Assembly (NCBI GenBank): GCA_015058985.1
Contig: SVBH01000004.1
Span: forward strand, 34,236-98,235
Direction: 5' to 3'
Length of the DNA: 64,000 nucleotides
Source: Erysipelotrichaceae bacterium
GTDB lineage: Bacteria; Bacillota_I; Bacilli_A; RFN20; DUOF01
Position numbers and translations under genes: made by a program. Under the pieces are notes generated by a model, which was not told the DNA's origin, did not search any database, and saw only the letters and a list, made by a program, of their open reading frames with translations. Positions 28,834 to 39,686 of the stretch are shown piece by piece. The first letter of the stretch is position 1. Every line of letters starts with the position of its first letter.

Positions 28834-29040
28834 CTATTTCTCCTCTCCGCTTACTGCTTTTCTTTCGTTTAGTACAGTAAGAATTCTAGCAATATCTCTT
28901 CTTAAAGTTCTCATTTTACTTGCATTTTCAGCTTTTCCACTTGCTTGTTGGAATCTTAATGAGAATAATTCTTGTTTTAATTCAACAACTTGTTTTTGCA
29001 ATTCAGCTGTTTGTGTTTCTCTGATTTCTGTTACCTTCAT
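28834..29040 (-). CDS. rpmC: 50S ribosomal protein L29
   Basis: LKQELFSLRFQQASGKAENASKMRTLRRDIARILTVLNE. Confidence 0.96.
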   Translation of the reverse strand: MKVTEIRETQTAELQKQVVELKQELFSLRFQQASGKAENASKMRTLRRDIARILTVLNERKAVSGEEK

Positions 29041-29042
29041 TC

Positions 29043-29465
29043 TTACTCACCACACTTTTCTTCTTTTACTACTACTTTGCATCTAACTGGTAGTTTATAA
29101 GCTGCTAAACGTAAAGCTTCTCTTGCTAGATTTTCAGGAATTCCTGCCATCTCAAACATGATACGTCCTGGTTTAACAACTGCAACCCATCCATCAGGTG
29201 CACCTTTTCCAGATCCCATACGAACTTCTAATGGTTTCTTAGTTTTTGCTAAATGAGGGAAAATACGAATCCATATTTTACCTGCTCTTTTTGTATATCT
29301 TGCTAATGTAATACGAGCTGCCTCGATTTGACGGTTAGTAACCCAAGCTCCTGTTGTAGCTTGTAGTCCGTAGTCACCAAATGCTAACTCAGTACCAGCT
29401 TTAGATTTTCCTTCATATTTAATGATATGAGGTCTTCTATATTTGACTCTTTTTGGCATTAACAT
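29043..29465 (-). CDS. rplP: 50S ribosomal protein L16
   Basis: [43 protein letters not shown]. Confidence 0.97.
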   Translation of the reverse strand: MLMPKRVKYRRPHIIKYEGKSKAGTELAFGDYGLQATTGAWVTNRQIEAARITLARYTKRAGKIWIRIFPHLAKTKKPLEVRMGSGKGAPDGWVAVVKPGRIMFEMAGIPENLAREALRLAAYKLPVRCKVVVKEEKCGE

Positions 29466-29471
29466 AGTTGA

Positions 29472-30134
29472 CTACTCTCCTTCCTTTTTATTTTCTTTCT
29501 TAGCACCAGGTATTTTTCCTTCTCTACAAATCCAAACTTTAACACCTAATTTTCCATAAGTTGTATCAGCTTCAACTGCAGCATAGTCAATATCAGCTCT
29601 TAATGTTTGTAAAGGAACGATACCTTCTGAATATCCTTCACTTCTAGCAATTTCTGCTCCACCAAGTCTACCAGAAACTAATGTTTTGATTCCTTTAGCT
29701 CCTGCTTTCATAACTTTTTGAACAGCTTTCTTTTGAGTAGCTCTAAATGATGCTCTGTTTTCTAATTGTTCTGCGATTGCTTTAGCTACTAAAGTTGCGT
29801 CGAAGTCAGGATTCTTAACTTCTAATACATTTAATTTTAAATCTTTTTTATGAGTAATTTTGTTGATTTTCTTCTTTAATTCTTCAACTCTTTTACCATC
29901 TTGACCAATAACAACACCTGGACGAGCAACATAAACATTTAATGTTACATTTTTAGCAGTTCTTTCAATTTCAATTTTAGAAAGAACAGCATCTTTTAAT
30001 TCTTTATTTAAGAACTCTCTAATCTTAACATCTTCAATTAGGAAATCAGCAAAGTTCTTTTTGCTATACCATCTTGATTCATAGTCACGATTAATTCCAG
30101 TTCTCATTCCGATTGGACTAACTTTTTGACCCAT
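29472..30134 (-). CDS. rpsC: 30S ribosomal protein S3
   Basis: [36 protein letters not shown]. Confidence 0.98.
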   Translation of the reverse strand: MGQKVSPIGMRTGINRDYESRWYSKKNFADFLIEDVKIREFLNKELKDAVLSKIEIERTAKNVTLNVYVARPGVVIGQDGKRVEELKKKINKITHKKDLKLNVLEVKNPDFDATLVAKAIAEQLENRASFRATQKKAVQKVMKAGAKGIKTLVSGRLGGAEIARSEGYSEGIVPLQTLRADIDYAAVEADTTYGKLGVKVWICREGKIPGAKKENKKEGE

Positions 30135-30147
30135 TTAATGTTTCCTC

Positions 30148-30483
30148 CTACTCTTTCTCAGTTACAACAACAGTAATGTGGCTGCTTCTTTTAGTTACGA
30201 TTGAAGCACTTCCTTTTCCCATTGGCATTGTTCTTTTTAATTTTCTACCTTCATCAACAAATAATTTGCTGATTACTAAGTTTTCTTCATTCATTTTGTT
30301 GTTATTTACGGCATTTGCTGCTGCTGATTCAATTACTTTTTTCATTGGGTAAGCAGCTCTTTTAACTGTGCTACTTAAGATAGCTACAGCTTCTTTTACG
30401 CTTTTTCCACGAACTAGGTCTGCAACAAGTCTAGCTTTTTGTGGAGATACTTTTGCGTTTCTTAAAATTGCTTTTGCTTCCAT
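30148..30483 (-). CDS. rplV: 50S ribosomal protein L22
   Basis: AKVSPQKARLVADLVRGKSV; RRKL-type basic C-terminus. Confidence 0.96.
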   Translation of the reverse strand: MEAKAILRNAKVSPQKARLVADLVRGKSVKEAVAILSSTVKRAAYPMKKVIESAAANAVNNNKMNEENLVISKLFVDEGRKLKRTMPMGKGSASIVTKRSSHITVVVTEKE

Positions 30484-30500
30484 TTTAATTCCTCCACCTA

Positions 30501-30797
30501 TTATTTCTTAGCCTTGTGAGCAGCTTTATCTTCTGCTGTATGACCAGTATGTCCTTTATAAAGTCTTGTTGGAGCAAATTCTCCTAATTTATGTCCTACC
30601 ATATCTTCTGTAACGTAAACAGGGATATGTTCTTTTCCATTGTAAACTGCAAATGTATGTTCTATAAACTCTGGAAAAATGGTAGATCTTCTAGACCATG
30701 TTTTGATAACTTCTTTTTTACCAGCCTCATTAAGTGCTACTACTTTTTTCATTAAGTGAGCATCACAGAAAGGACCTTTTTTCAAACTTCTTCCCAT
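30501..30797 (-). CDS. rpsS: 30S ribosomal protein S19
   Basis: [49 protein letters not shown]. Confidence 0.98.
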   Translation of the reverse strand: MGRSLKKGPFCDAHLMKKVVALNEAGKKEVIKTWSRRSTIFPEFIEHTFAVYNGKEHIPVYVTEDMVGHKLGEFAPTRLYKGHTGHTAEDKAAHKAKK

Positions 30798-30808
30798 TTC
30801 TATTCCTC

Positions 30809-31642
30809 CTATTTACCATTACGTCTTCTTACTATTAATTTAGTAGAAGCTTTTCTATTATTTCTTGTCTTAACTCCAAGAGCTCTTTTACCCCATGGAG
30901 TTCTAGGTGCATCACGTCCAACTGGACATTTACCTTCTCCTCCACCATGAGGGTGGTCATTAGGGTTCATAGCAGATCCTCTAACAGTAGGTCTAATACC
31001 TAACCATCTACTACGTCCTGCTTTACCAATTTTAACTAATGAATGGTCTTCATTACCTACAACACCAATTGTTGCTTTACATGTAGCTAAGATTTTTCTA
31101 ACTTCACTTGAAGCCATTCTAACTATTACATAATTACCTTCTCTACCAAGTACTTGAGCACTTGTTCCTGCAGAACGGATTAATTGTCCACCTGCACCAG
31201 GTTTTAATTCAATATCGTGAATCATTGTACCTTCAGGAATATTATCAAGTGGTAAACAGTTACCAGGTTTGATATCAGCATCTTTTCCAGATAAAACTGT
31301 TGTTCCAACTGTTAATCCTTTTGGACAAATGATATATCTTTTTTCTCCATCAGCATAATTTAATAAAGCAATATTTGCTGATCTATTTGGATCGTATTCA
31401 ATTGAGCTAACTTTAGCAGGAATACCATCTTTATTTCTTTTAAAATCAATTAAACGATACTTTCTCTTGTGTCCGCCACCAATATGACGACATGTAATCT
31501 TTCCATGAACGTTACGTCCACCAGTTTTCTTTAATGATACAATAAGAGATTTTTCAGGAGTTGATTTTGTAATTTCTTCAAACGTCAAGCTAGTCATATT
31601 TCTACGAGAAGCTGATGTAGGTTTATATGTTCTAATAGCCAT
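30809..31642 (-). CDS. rplB: 50S ribosomal protein L2
   Basis: [54 protein letters not shown]. Confidence 0.98.
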   Translation of the reverse strand: MAIRTYKPTSASRRNMTSLTFEEITKSTPEKSLIVSLKKTGGRNVHGKITCRHIGGGHKRKYRLIDFKRNKDGIPAKVSSIEYDPNRSANIALLNYADGEKRYIICPKGLTVGTTVLSGKDADIKPGNCLPLDNIPEGTMIHDIELKPGAGGQLIRSAGTSAQVLGREGNYVIVRMASSEVRKILATCKATIGVVGNEDHSLVKIGKAGRSRWLGIRPTVRGSAMNPNDHPHGGGEGKCPVGRDAPRTPWGKRALGVKTRNNRKASTKLIVRRRNGK

Positions 31643-31671
31643 TTTTAACTTTTCCTCCTATATTTTTCTTC

Positions 31672-31980
31672 TTATTTAACTAGGTCTAATGTTTGGCCTT
31701 CAGCTAATGTGATTATAGCTTTCTTATAACCACTTACTTTTCCTTCATAACGACCCATTCTTTTGGCTTTTGCTCTCACATATGATGTATTAACATTAGT
31801 TACTTTAACACCGAACAATTTTTCAAATGCTTCTTTAATTTGAACTTTATTAGTTCCTTTAGCAACTTTAACTGTTACTTTGTTATAGTCTTGAGTTAAT
31901 TTCATTGATTTTTCAGTAACAATTGGCTCGATAATGACATCGAAATCATGAATTGCTAATTTTACTTCTTTATTTGCCAT
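31672..31980 (-). CDS. rplW: 50S ribosomal protein L23
   Basis: DVIIEPIVTEKSMKLTQDYNKVTVKVAKGTNKVQIKEAFEKLFGVKV. Confidence 0.96.
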   Translation of the reverse strand: MANKEVKLAIHDFDVIIEPIVTEKSMKLTQDYNKVTVKVAKGTNKVQIKEAFEKLFGVKVTNVNTSYVRAKAKRMGRYEGKVSGYKKAIITLAEGQTLDLVK

Positions 31981-32606
31981 TATGCTAATGCCTCCTCTAT
32001 ATTACTAATTGCTTTTGATGTGAATACAAATGAAGAATAATTTAATAATTCATATGTATTGATTTCATCATAGAATAATACATTTACATTTCCTAAGTTT
32101 GCTGCAGATAATAAAGTTTCAATATTAACACTTTCATCATCCACAACAATCAATGTTGTTCCTTCAACATTTAATGCTTTTAATAATTTAACCATTTCTT
32201 TTGTTGATGGTTTTTCAAATTTAATTGAATCTACAACAGTTATTTTATCAGCGATTTGAGTTAAAGCACTCTTAATAGCTAAGTCTCTAACTTGTTTATT
32301 CATTTTTAAAGTATAGTTTTGGTTTCCATCTGGACCGAAGACTGTACCTCCACCTCTCCATTGAGGAGAACGTCTACTACCTTGTCTTGCTCTACCAGTT
32401 CCTTTTTGTTTCCAAGGTTTTCTTCCACCACCTCTAACTTCGCTTCTTACTTTTGTTTTAGCAGTAGCTTGTCTAGAGTTAGATAAGTAAACTTGAACAG
32501 CATCGAATAATGCTTGATCGTTAACTTTGACACCAAATACTTCTTTATTTAAGTTTAGGTCTCCAACTTTTTCACCTAGTTGGTTCTTAATGTCTAATTT
32601 AGCCAT
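31980..32606 (-). CDS. rplD: 50S ribosomal protein L4
   Basis: GRKPWKQKGTGRARQGSRRSPQWRGGGTVFGP. Confidence 0.97.
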   Translation of the reverse strand: MAKLDIKNQLGEKVGDLNLNKEVFGVKVNDQALFDAVQVYLSNSRQATAKTKVRSEVRGGGRKPWKQKGTGRARQGSRRSPQWRGGGTVFGPDGNQNYTLKMNKQVRDLAIKSALTQIADKITVVDSIKFEKPSTKEMVKLLKALNVEGTTLIVVDDESVNIETLLSAANLGNVNVLFYDEINTYELLNYSSFVFTSKAISNIEEALA

Positions 32607-32623
32607 GTTTTACCTCCTAAGCA

Positions 32624-33310
32624 CTATTGAGCAGCTGAAGCACTATAATCAACTAAATTCTTAATTGAATTAGCTTTCTTTTGTGCTTTAATTGCTGATC
32701 TAACAGTTACTAATCCTTTCTTTGCTCCAGGTATTGCACCTTTTATTAATAATGCGTTCTTTTCAACATCAACGCTTACAACTTCAAGGTTTAATACAGT
32801 AGTTGTTTTGTTACCATAATGACTAGGCATAATTCTTCCTGGGTGAATTCTGTTATTACAACGTCCGTTAGTTGCTAATGTACCTACACCTCTGTGGTAA
32901 CCTGAACCATGTCCTTTAGGTCCAATACTTTGATTTCTCATTTTAACTAAACCTGTGAATCCTTTACCCTTAGAAACACCAGTTACATCAATTGCTTCTC
33001 CAGCTTGGAATAAATCAACAGTGATAGAATCTCCAACATTGTATTTACTCATTTCATCACCTTTAACTTCTTTAACAAATTTCTTAGGTGTTGTGTTAGC
33101 CTTAGCAAAATGTCCTGCTTGAGGTTTATTAGTTAAATTTTCTTTTTGGTCTTCATAACCAAGTTGTAATGCTTCATAACCATCTTTTTCTAAAGTTTTC
33201 TTTTGTAAAACAACGTTAGGTAATACTTCAACTACAGTAACTGTAACTGCCTCACCTTCAGTAGTGAAAACTTGAGTCATTCCAACTTTTCTTCCTAATA
33301 TAGCTTTCAT
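32624..33310 (-). CDS. rplC: 50S ribosomal protein L3
   Basis: KAILGRKVGMTQVFTTEG; GVSKGKGFTGLVKMRNQSIGPKGHGSGYHRGVGTL. Confidence 0.97.
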   Translation of the reverse strand: MKAILGRKVGMTQVFTTEGEAVTVTVVEVLPNVVLQKKTLEKDGYEALQLGYEDQKENLTNKPQAGHFAKANTTPKKFVKEVKGDEMSKYNVGDSITVDLFQAGEAIDVTGVSKGKGFTGLVKMRNQSIGPKGHGSGYHRGVGTLATNGRCNNRIHPGRIMPSHYGNKTTTVLNLEVVSVDVEKNALLIKGAIPGAKKGLVTVRSAIKAQKKANSIKNLVDYSASAAQ

Positions 33311-33324
33311 TCCGTGGCTCCTCC

Positions 33325-33636
33325 TTATAATTTAATCTCAATGTCGACGCCACTAGGTAAATCCAATCTTGTTAATGCATCAACTGTTTGTGGTGTTGGA
33401 TTTAATACATCTATTAAACGTTTGTGAGTTCTCATTTCAAATTGTTCACGTGAATCTTTGTGTTTGTGAACTGAACGTAGAATAGTGTAAATTTGCTTCT
33501 CTGTTGGAAGCGGTACTGGACCAACTACCTTTGCGCCAGTACTCTTAGCTACTCCCACAATTCTTTCAGCAGCTGCATCAAGAACTTGGTGTTCGTATGC
33601 TCTTAGATTAATTCTAATCTTGTTAGTTTTAGCCAT
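33325..33636 (-). CDS. rpsJ: 30S ribosomal protein S10
   Basis: [58 protein letters not shown]. Confidence 0.98.
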   Translation of the reverse strand: MAKTNKIRINLRAYEHQVLDAAAERIVGVAKSTGAKVVGPVPLPTEKQIYTILRSVHKHKDSREQFEMRTHKRLIDVLNPTPQTVDALTRLDLPSGVDIEIKL

Positions 33637-33654
33637 TTATTTTCCTCCTTGTCT

Positions 33655-33770
33655 AAAATCTAGCTTAGACATATGCTCCGTACAAATTCCCAAATACACA
33701 CGCATACGTTATTGTCCACTAACATGGGTGTATCTGCAACCTCGCACTTCAACGCACAGACTACAGTTGA
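33655..33770 (-). promoter_or_regulatory. structured leader of the S10 operon
   Basis: inverted complementarity GATACAC...GTGTATT around TTAGTGGACAATAACG and a second CAACTGTAG...TGCGAGGTTG region between promoter and rpsJ. Confidence 0.45.
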
Positions 33771-33771
33771 A

Positions 33772-33801
33772 ATTATAACAAAAAAACACTCCAAGAGTCA
33801 A
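33772..33801 (-). promoter_or_regulatory. S10 operon promoter
   Basis: TTGACT-N18-TATAAT. Confidence 0.7.
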
Positions 33802-33840
33802 TATTTTTTTACTTAATTCACTTTTTGTGGACAAAAGAAA

Positions 33841-33858
33841 AAATCCATCTCTGGATTT
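33841..33858 (-). terminator. terminator of lipoprotein gene
   Basis: AAATCCA-GAGA-TGGATTT-TTTC on minus strand. Confidence 0.65.
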
Positions 33859-34493
33859 TAGTTTTCATTCAAATTAATAATAAAAGATTTATTATTACCA
33901 ATTAAGTCTTTTACTTCAAATAAGATAAAGTTTTTACCTTCTTTGTTTATTGAAAGAGGATCTAAATAATTTGAAGTAACAATAATAGGATTTTCACAAC
34001 TATCGGTAGCATTATCTACTAAACAATAAGAAACACTTTTAATATCTGCCTCCACATTATTAAAGGACACAGTAGCATTTTCTGTAAAATTAGATATTAC
34101 TTCTACCCCTAAAGTAGGTTCAGATTTAGTTAAATCAATTTCGACTAAATCACTACTATAATTTTTTAAATTTTTACCTTTAACAGTAACAAAAAGATAA
34201 TGCATGCCAGAACTATATTCTTCATAAGATACAGTAAATTTACCTTCTGGCATTTTTTCACTATACTCATGAAGTGCATTACCAAAATTATTAGATTCAT
34301 AATCTTCTTTTGAAATTAAATATACTTTTGCATCCTCAAAACTATTAGGACTAACCCTAACATCAAAAGTAATAAAACTTCCTTGTATATATTCTAAATT
34401 TTTTATTTCAATCACTTTAATCTTAGCTTTATCGACATTACATCCTGTTAACACAAACAAAAAAGCCATTAATATGGACAATATTCTTTTCAT
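33858..34493 (-). CDS. putative lipoprotein (211 aa)
   Basis: MKRILSILMAFLFVLTGCNVDK signal peptide with lipobox LTGC. Confidence 0.7.
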   Translation of the reverse strand: MKRILSILMAFLFVLTGCNVDKAKIKVIEIKNLEYIQGSFITFDVRVSPNSFEDAKVYLISKEDYESNNFGNALHEYSEKMPEGKFTVSYEEYSSGMHYLFVTVKGKNLKNYSSDLVEIDLTKSEPTLGVEVISNFTENATVSFNNVEADIKSVSYCLVDNATDSCENPIIVTSNYLDPLSINKEGKNFILFEVKDLIGNNKSFIINLNEN

Positions 34494-34603
34494 TAAATCA
34501 CCTATATATAAACACGGAAAAACCCGTTTAAAACTCTCTTTTCCTTATATTATATTACAAAAGGCAAAAAATCAAGACCATTTGAATTACTCCTTTTTCA
34601 CAA

Positions 34604-34636
34604 AAAAAAGTAAGAGCTGCAGTCTCTTACTTTTTT
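34604..34636 (-). terminator. terminator of tuf
   Basis: AAAAAAGTAAGAG-ACTGCAG-CTCTTACTTTTTT. Confidence 0.88.
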
Positions 34637-34656
34637 AGAATTTAATTTTTATAAAA

Positions 34657-35844
34657 TTAAGCTAAGATTTCTGTTACGTTTCCAGCACCAACAGTTCTTC
34701 CACCTTCACGGATAGAGAACTTAGTACCTTGTTCAACAGCGATTGGGTGAATTAATTCAACAGTCATTTCAACGTTGTCACCAGGCATAACCATTTCTAC
34801 ACCTTCTGGTAATTGGATGATACCAGTGATATCTGTAGTACGGAAATAGAATTGAGGTCTATAGTTTGCAAAGAATGGAGTATGTCTTCCACCTTCTTCT
34901 TTAGAAAGAATATAGACTTGTGATTTGAATTTTTGGTGAGGTTTAACACTTCCTGGTTTAGCTAATACTTGTCCACGGATAACTTCGTCTCTGTTAACTC
35001 CTCTTAATAATGCTCCAATGTTATCTCCTGCTTCTGCGAAGTCTAATAATTTACGGAACATTTCGATACCTGTGATAACTGTGTTCTTAGTTTCTCTAAT
35101 ACCAACAATTTCAGCAGCATCATTTAATTTAATTTGTCCTCTTTCAACTCTACCAGTTGCAACAGTTCCACGTCCAGTAATTGTGAAAACATCTTCAACA
35201 GGCATTAAGAATGGTTTGTCCATTTCTCTTGGAGGTAATTGAACATAAGCGTCAACTGCATCCATTAATTCAAGGATTTTTCCTTCCCATTTTGGATCTC
35301 CTTCTAATGCTTTTAAAGCAGATCCTTTAATGATTGGACAGTTATCTCCATCGAAACCATAGAAACTTAATAATTCTCTGATTTCCATTTCAACTAATTC
35401 TAATAATTCTTCATCTTCAACCATGTCACATTTGTTCATGAATACAACAATACTTGGAACTCCAACTTGTCTAGATAATAAGATGTGTTCTCTTGTTTGT
35501 GGCATTGGTCCATCAGTTGCAGCAACAACTAGGATTGCTCCATCCATTTGTGCAGCTCCTGTAATCATATTTTTAACATAGTCAGCGTGTCCTGGGCAGT
35601 CAACGTGTGCATAGTGACGAGTTGCTGTTTCGTATTCAACGTGAGCAGTGTTAATAGTTATTCCTCTAGCTCTTTCTTCTGGAGCTCCATCGATTTGATC
35701 GTAAGCCATTTTTTTAATGTTTGGATCATTTTTTGCTAATACTGTAGTAATAGCTGCAGTTAATGTTGTTTTACCGTGGTCAACGTGACCAATAGTTCCA
35801 ATATTAACGTGGCTTTTACTTCTGTCAAATTTTTCTTTTGCCAT
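34657..35844 (-). CDS. tuf: elongation factor Tu
   Basis: [46 protein letters not shown]. Confidence 0.99.
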   Translation of the reverse strand: MAKEKFDRSKSHVNIGTIGHVDHGKTTLTAAITTVLAKNDPNIKKMAYDQIDGAPEERARGITINTAHVEYETATRHYAHVDCPGHADYVKNMITGAAQMDGAILVVAATDGPMPQTREHILLSRQVGVPSIVVFMNKCDMVEDEELLELVEMEIRELLSFYGFDGDNCPIIKGSALKALEGDPKWEGKILELMDAVDAYVQLPPREMDKPFLMPVEDVFTITGRGTVATGRVERGQIKLNDAAEIVGIRETKNTVITGIEMFRKLLDFAEAGDNIGALLRGVNRDEVIRGQVLAKPGSVKPHQKFKSQVYILSKEEGGRHTPFFANYRPQFYFRTTDITGIIQLPEGVEMVMPGDNVEMTVELIHPIAVEQGTKFSIREGGRTVGAGNVTEILA

Positions 35845-35913
35845 AGTTAATTTTTTCCTCCTAATATATAACTGACATAATAATAATTTATTTAAAGAAT
35901 AAAATCAAGTATT

Positions 35914-37989
35914 TTACTCTCCACCATTATTCTTTTTCATGATTTTTTCAGAAATAGATTTTGGTGCTTCTTCGTATTTTGAGAATTGCATTACATAAGA
36001 TCCTCTACCTTGAGAGAATGAACGTAAATCTGTTGCATAACCGAACATTTCTGCAAGTGGAACGAATGCTCTAATGATTTGAGCGTTTCCTCTAGCATCC
36101 ATAGATTCAATTTTACCTCTTCTAGAGTTTAAGTCACCAATTGCGTCTCCCATGTATTCTTGAGGAACAGTAACTTCAACATCCATTACAGGTTCTAATA
36201 ATACTGCATCACATTTCTTAGCAGCTTCTTTTAAAGCCATTGAAGCAGCAATCTTATATGCCATTTCAGATGAGTCAACATCATGGTAAGATCCATCAAA
36301 TAATGTTGCTTTAACATCAATTACAGGATATCCAGCAATCATACCATTTTCCATAGCATTGATAAGTCCATCACATGTTGGTTTGATATATTCACGAGGA
36401 ACAACTCCACCAACGATACTGTCAACGAATTCAAATCCTTTACCTGGGTTAGGTTCAAATTTAATCCAAACATGTCCATATTGTCCACGTCCACCTGATT
36501 GACGTACATATTTTCCTTCACAATCATTAGTTTTTCTTATAGTTTCTCTATAAGCAACTTCTGGTGCTCCAACATTTGCTTGAACATTGAATTCTCTTTT
36601 CAATCTATCAACGATGATGTCTAGGTGTAACTCACCCATACCAGCAATGATAGTTTGCCCTGTTTCAGCATTAGTATGTGCCTTAAATGTTGGGTCTTCT
36701 TCAACAAGTTTAGATAAAGCAATAGTTAATTTATCTTGATCAGCTTTTGATTTTGGTTCAATAGCTTGTTCAATAACAGGTTCTGGGAATTCCATTTTTT
36801 CAAGAATAATTGGGTTATTTTCAGTACATAATGTATCTCCAGTTGTAGTATTCTTAAATCCTACAGCTGCAGCGATATCTCCAGAATATACTTCTCCAAT
36901 TTCTTCTCTTTTATTAGCGTGCATTTGAACTAATCTTCCGATTCTTTCTTTAACACCTTTAGTAGAGTTATATACATAAGAACCACTTGTCATAGTTCCT
37001 GAATAAACTCTAATGAATGTTAATCTTCCAATAAATGGGTCAGTCATGATTTTAAATGCTAATGCTGCAAATGGTTCATTGTCACCAGGTTTACAAGCAA
37101 CTTCATTACCATCTTCATCAGTTCCTTTAATACTTGGAACATCAACTGGTGATGGTAAATAATCTAACATAGCATCTAGTACTTTTTGGATACCTTTATT
37201 TTTATAAGCAGATCCACCTAGAACTGGGAAGAATTCACCTGTGATAACGGCTTTTCTAATAACTGCTTTAATTTCAGCAACAGTTGGTTCTTCTCCTTCT
37301 AATACTTTCATCATGAAATCATCATCGAATTGAGCTAATTTTTCTAATAATTCTGCTCTTAATAATTCGATTTTTTCAACATAATCTGCAGGAATTTCTT
37401 CCTCAGTCATTTTAATACCCATATCATCGTGGTAAATAGTTGCTTTTCTTTCGATAATATCAATTACACCACGTAATTGGCTTTCAAGTCCAATTGGGTA
37501 GAAAATTGGGTGAGCATTAGCACCAAGTCTTGTATGTAATGATTTAACACACATATCAAAGTCAGCACCAATTGCGTCTAATTTGTTTACGAATACGATA
37601 CGAGGAACTCCATATTTAGCTCCTTGTCTCCATACAGTTTCAGTTTGAGGTTCAACACCATTCTTACCATCAAGAACAGCAACTGCTCCATCTAAAACTC
37701 TTAAAGATCTTTCAACTTCTACAGTAAAATCAACGTGTCCTGGAGTATCGATGATATTGATTTTATGGTCTTTCCAAACAGCTGTAGTAGCAGCAGAAGT
37801 AATAGTAATACCTCTTTCTTGCTCTTGAGCCATCCAGTCCATAGTTGCAGTACCATCATGAGTTTCTCCAATTTTGTGAGTCTTTCCTGTGTAGTAAAGA
37901 ATACGTTCTGTTGTAGTTGTTTTACCAGCATCAATGTGAGCCATGATACCGACGTTTCTAGTTTTTTCTAATGAAATACTACGAGGCAT
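35914..37989 (-). CDS. fusA: elongation factor G
   Basis: [53 protein letters not shown]. Confidence 0.99.
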   Translation of the reverse strand: MPRSISLEKTRNVGIMAHIDAGKTTTTERILYYTGKTHKIGETHDGTATMDWMAQEQERGITITSAATTAVWKDHKINIIDTPGHVDFTVEVERSLRVLDGAVAVLDGKNGVEPQTETVWRQGAKYGVPRIVFVNKLDAIGADFDMCVKSLHTRLGANAHPIFYPIGLESQLRGVIDIIERKATIYHDDMGIKMTEEEIPADYVEKIELLRAELLEKLAQFDDDFMMKVLEGEEPTVAEIKAVIRKAVITGEFFPVLGGSAYKNKGIQKVLDAMLDYLPSPVDVPSIKGTDEDGNEVACKPGDNEPFAALAFKIMTDPFIGRLTFIRVYSGTMTSGSYVYNSTKGVKERIGRLVQMHANKREEIGEVYSGDIAAAVGFKNTTTGDTLCTENNPIILEKMEFPEPVIEQAIEPKSKADQDKLTIALSKLVEEDPTFKAHTNAETGQTIIAGMGELHLDIIVDRLKREFNVQANVGAPEVAYRETIRKTNDCEGKYVRQSGGRGQYGHVWIKFEPNPGKGFEFVDSIVGGVVPREYIKPTCDGLINAMENGMIAGYPVIDVKATLFDGSYHDVDSSEMAYKIAASMALKEAAKKCDAVLLEPVMDVEVTVPQEYMGDAIGDLNSRRGKIESMDARGNAQIIRAFVPLAEMFGYATDLRSFSQGRGSYVMQFSKYEEAPKSISEKIMKKNNGGE

Positions 37990-38010
37990 GCTTTAATTTC
38001 CCCTCCTTTA

Positions 38011-38484
38011 TTAATTCCAATTAAAGTGAGCAAATGCTTTATTTGCTTCTGCCATTTTGTGAGTGTCATCACGTTTCTTAACAGATGCTCCTGTTCCTTT
38101 AGATGCATCTATAATTTCGTTAGCTAATCTTTCATCCATATTCTTTTCATTTCTTAATCTAGAATAGTTAACTAACCAACGTAAACCTAAAGTGATTCTT
38201 CTAGCTTGGCTTGTTTGAACAGGAACTTGATAGTTAGCTCCACCAATACGTCTTACTTTTAATTCAAGTGAAGGCATAATGTTATTTAATGCTTGTTCAA
38301 ATACTACCATTGGATCTTCACCAGTTTTTTCTTTAATTAAATCAAATGCAGAATAAAGAATTGTTTGAGCAGTTCCTTTTTTTCCATCTAACATAATTCC
38401 ATTAATTAACTTAGTAACTAATTTAGATTTGTACACTGGATCAGGTAAAACATCACGTTTAGGTGTATTTCCTTTTCTTGACAT
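38011..38484 (-). CDS. rpsG: 30S ribosomal protein S7
   Basis: [37 protein letters not shown]. Confidence 0.98.
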   Translation of the reverse strand: MSRKGNTPKRDVLPDPVYKSKLVTKLINGIMLDGKKGTAQTILYSAFDLIKEKTGEDPMVVFEQALNNIMPSLELKVRRIGGANYQVPVQTSQARRITLGLRWLVNYSRLRNEKNMDERLANEIIDASKGTGASVKKRDDTHKMAEANKAFAHFNWN

Positions 38485-38525
38485 ATGTATATTCTCCTTT
38501 CTTAAAGATTAATTTCTAATTAAAT

Positions 38526-38948
38526 TTATTTTGCTGCTGCTTTTGGTTTTTTAGCACCATATAAAGAACGTCCTTGCTTTCTGTTGTTAACTCCAGCACA
38601 GTCCATAGTTCCTCTGATAATGTGGTATCTAACTCCAGGTAGGTCCTTAACACGGCCTCCTCTAATTAATACAGCAGAGTGTTCTTGTAGGTTGTGTCCG
38701 ATTCCACCAATATAAGCTGTAACTTCAATACCATTACTTAAACGTACTCTCGCATATTTTCTTAATGCAGAGTTAGGTTTCTTTGGAGTCATTGTAGCAA
38801 CTCTGGTACAAACTCCTCTTTTTTGAGGTGAAGATGTCTTAATTGGTTTCTTTTCTAATGCATTGTAACCTTTACCTAAAGCAGGTGATTTAGATTTAAC
38901 AATACTTTTAGATCTTCCACTTCTTACTAATTGATTAATTGTTGGCAT
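38526..38948 (-). CDS. rpsL: 30S ribosomal protein S12
   Basis: [46 protein letters not shown]. Confidence 0.99.
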   Translation of the reverse strand: MPTINQLVRSGRSKSIVKSKSPALGKGYNALEKKPIKTSSPQKRGVCTRVATMTPKKPNSALRKYARVRLSNGIEVTAYIGGIGHNLQEHSAVLIRGGRVKDLPGVRYHIIRGTMDCAGVNNRKQGRSLYGAKKPKAAAK

Positions 38949-39010
38949 TCCCAGTTTCCTCCTTTAAATTTTTGTAACACACCAATCCGGGTGTTTCCAA
39001 ATACTCCAAT

Positions 39011-39039
39011 ATTCTATAATATACGTTAAAAAAAGTCAA
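39011..39039 (-). promoter_or_regulatory. rpsL operon promoter
   Basis: TTGACT-N17-TAGAAT. Confidence 0.7.
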
Positions 39040-39060
39040 TATATTTTGATTTTTCCACAC

Positions 39061-39097
39061 AAAAAAAGCAAAAGGGTTACCCCCCCCTGCTTTTTTT
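39061..39097 (-). terminator. terminator with G8 tract in the hairpin
   Basis: minus strand AAAAAAAGCA-GGGGGGGGTAACCCTTT-TGCTTTTTTT. Confidence 0.65.
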
Positions 39098-39103
39098 ATA
39101 GTC

Positions 39104-39667
39104 CTATAATCTCCTTGTAAAATAATTTTCTTGCTGCTTCTCAACTTTTAGTTCACGTGGTTTATTTATTCCAATATTACGATTCAATGAAGCAACATCT
39201 GAAATTAAATTCATTATATTTAATGTACTATTAGAATACTCCAAACTATCATTTTTATATTCTCTTTTAAAATTATCTATTGAATAATAAGGTATATTTT
39301 CTGCCCTACTCGCTATATCTCTAAATTCATTTAAATTACTCATTCCTAAATTATTTTTCAATATATTAGGATCAGAACTAACAATAGTAGCATCCATTAT
39401 TTCCTTGTGTTCATTCAAAATTGGATTTAAAAGGTTAATTGTATTATCATATCCAGTACCAAAACGTTCAGAACGAGGATAAGATATATTCTCTTTTTCT
39501 TCTTCCAAATGAGAAGGCCAATTCCATACAACATTAGTAACTCTATCAACAAAATCATCTACATCAACATTTTGAACCTCTCCATTTCTTGTTAAAACTT
39601 TTTTCTCATTGTCAGCAATAATTTCAGTAGAGTTCAAATTAGTTACAGTTCTAATATATAAAATCAT
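39104..39667 (-). CDS. chimeric hypothetical protein: N-terminus like 42309..42629, C-terminus like the HExxH protein 41189..42322
   Basis: N: EIIADNEKKVLTRNGEVQ...VVWNWPSHLEEE vs EIIIDDEKSIFMRNGKTE...IVNSWPEYVEEK; C: LLNPILNEHKEIMDATIVSSDPNILKNNLG vs LLEPILDDHRELFEASILTSDPNLLKNNLG. Confidence 0.65.
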   Translation of the reverse strand: MILYIRTVTNLNSTEIIADNEKKVLTRNGEVQNVDVDDFVDRVTNVVWNWPSHLEEEKENISYPRSERFGTGYDNTINLLNPILNEHKEIMDATIVSSDPNILKNNLGMSNLNEFRDIASRAENIPYYSIDNFKREYKNDSLEYSNSTLNIMNLISDVASLNRNIGINKPRELKVEKQQENYFTRRL

Positions 39668-39686
39668 CCAAAAAATCTCCTCGCAA

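Noticed and set aside
28107-29086. plus-strand ORFs opposite rplX/rplN/rpsQ/rpmC (and similar antisense ORFs throughout)
   Set aside because: Antisense shadows of highly conserved ribosomal genes, Ser/Leu-rich low-complexity translations, no RBS.
38935-39144. 69-aa ORF reading through the G8 tract and rpsL leader
   Set aside because: It spans a clear terminator and promoter; no RBS or recognisable protein.
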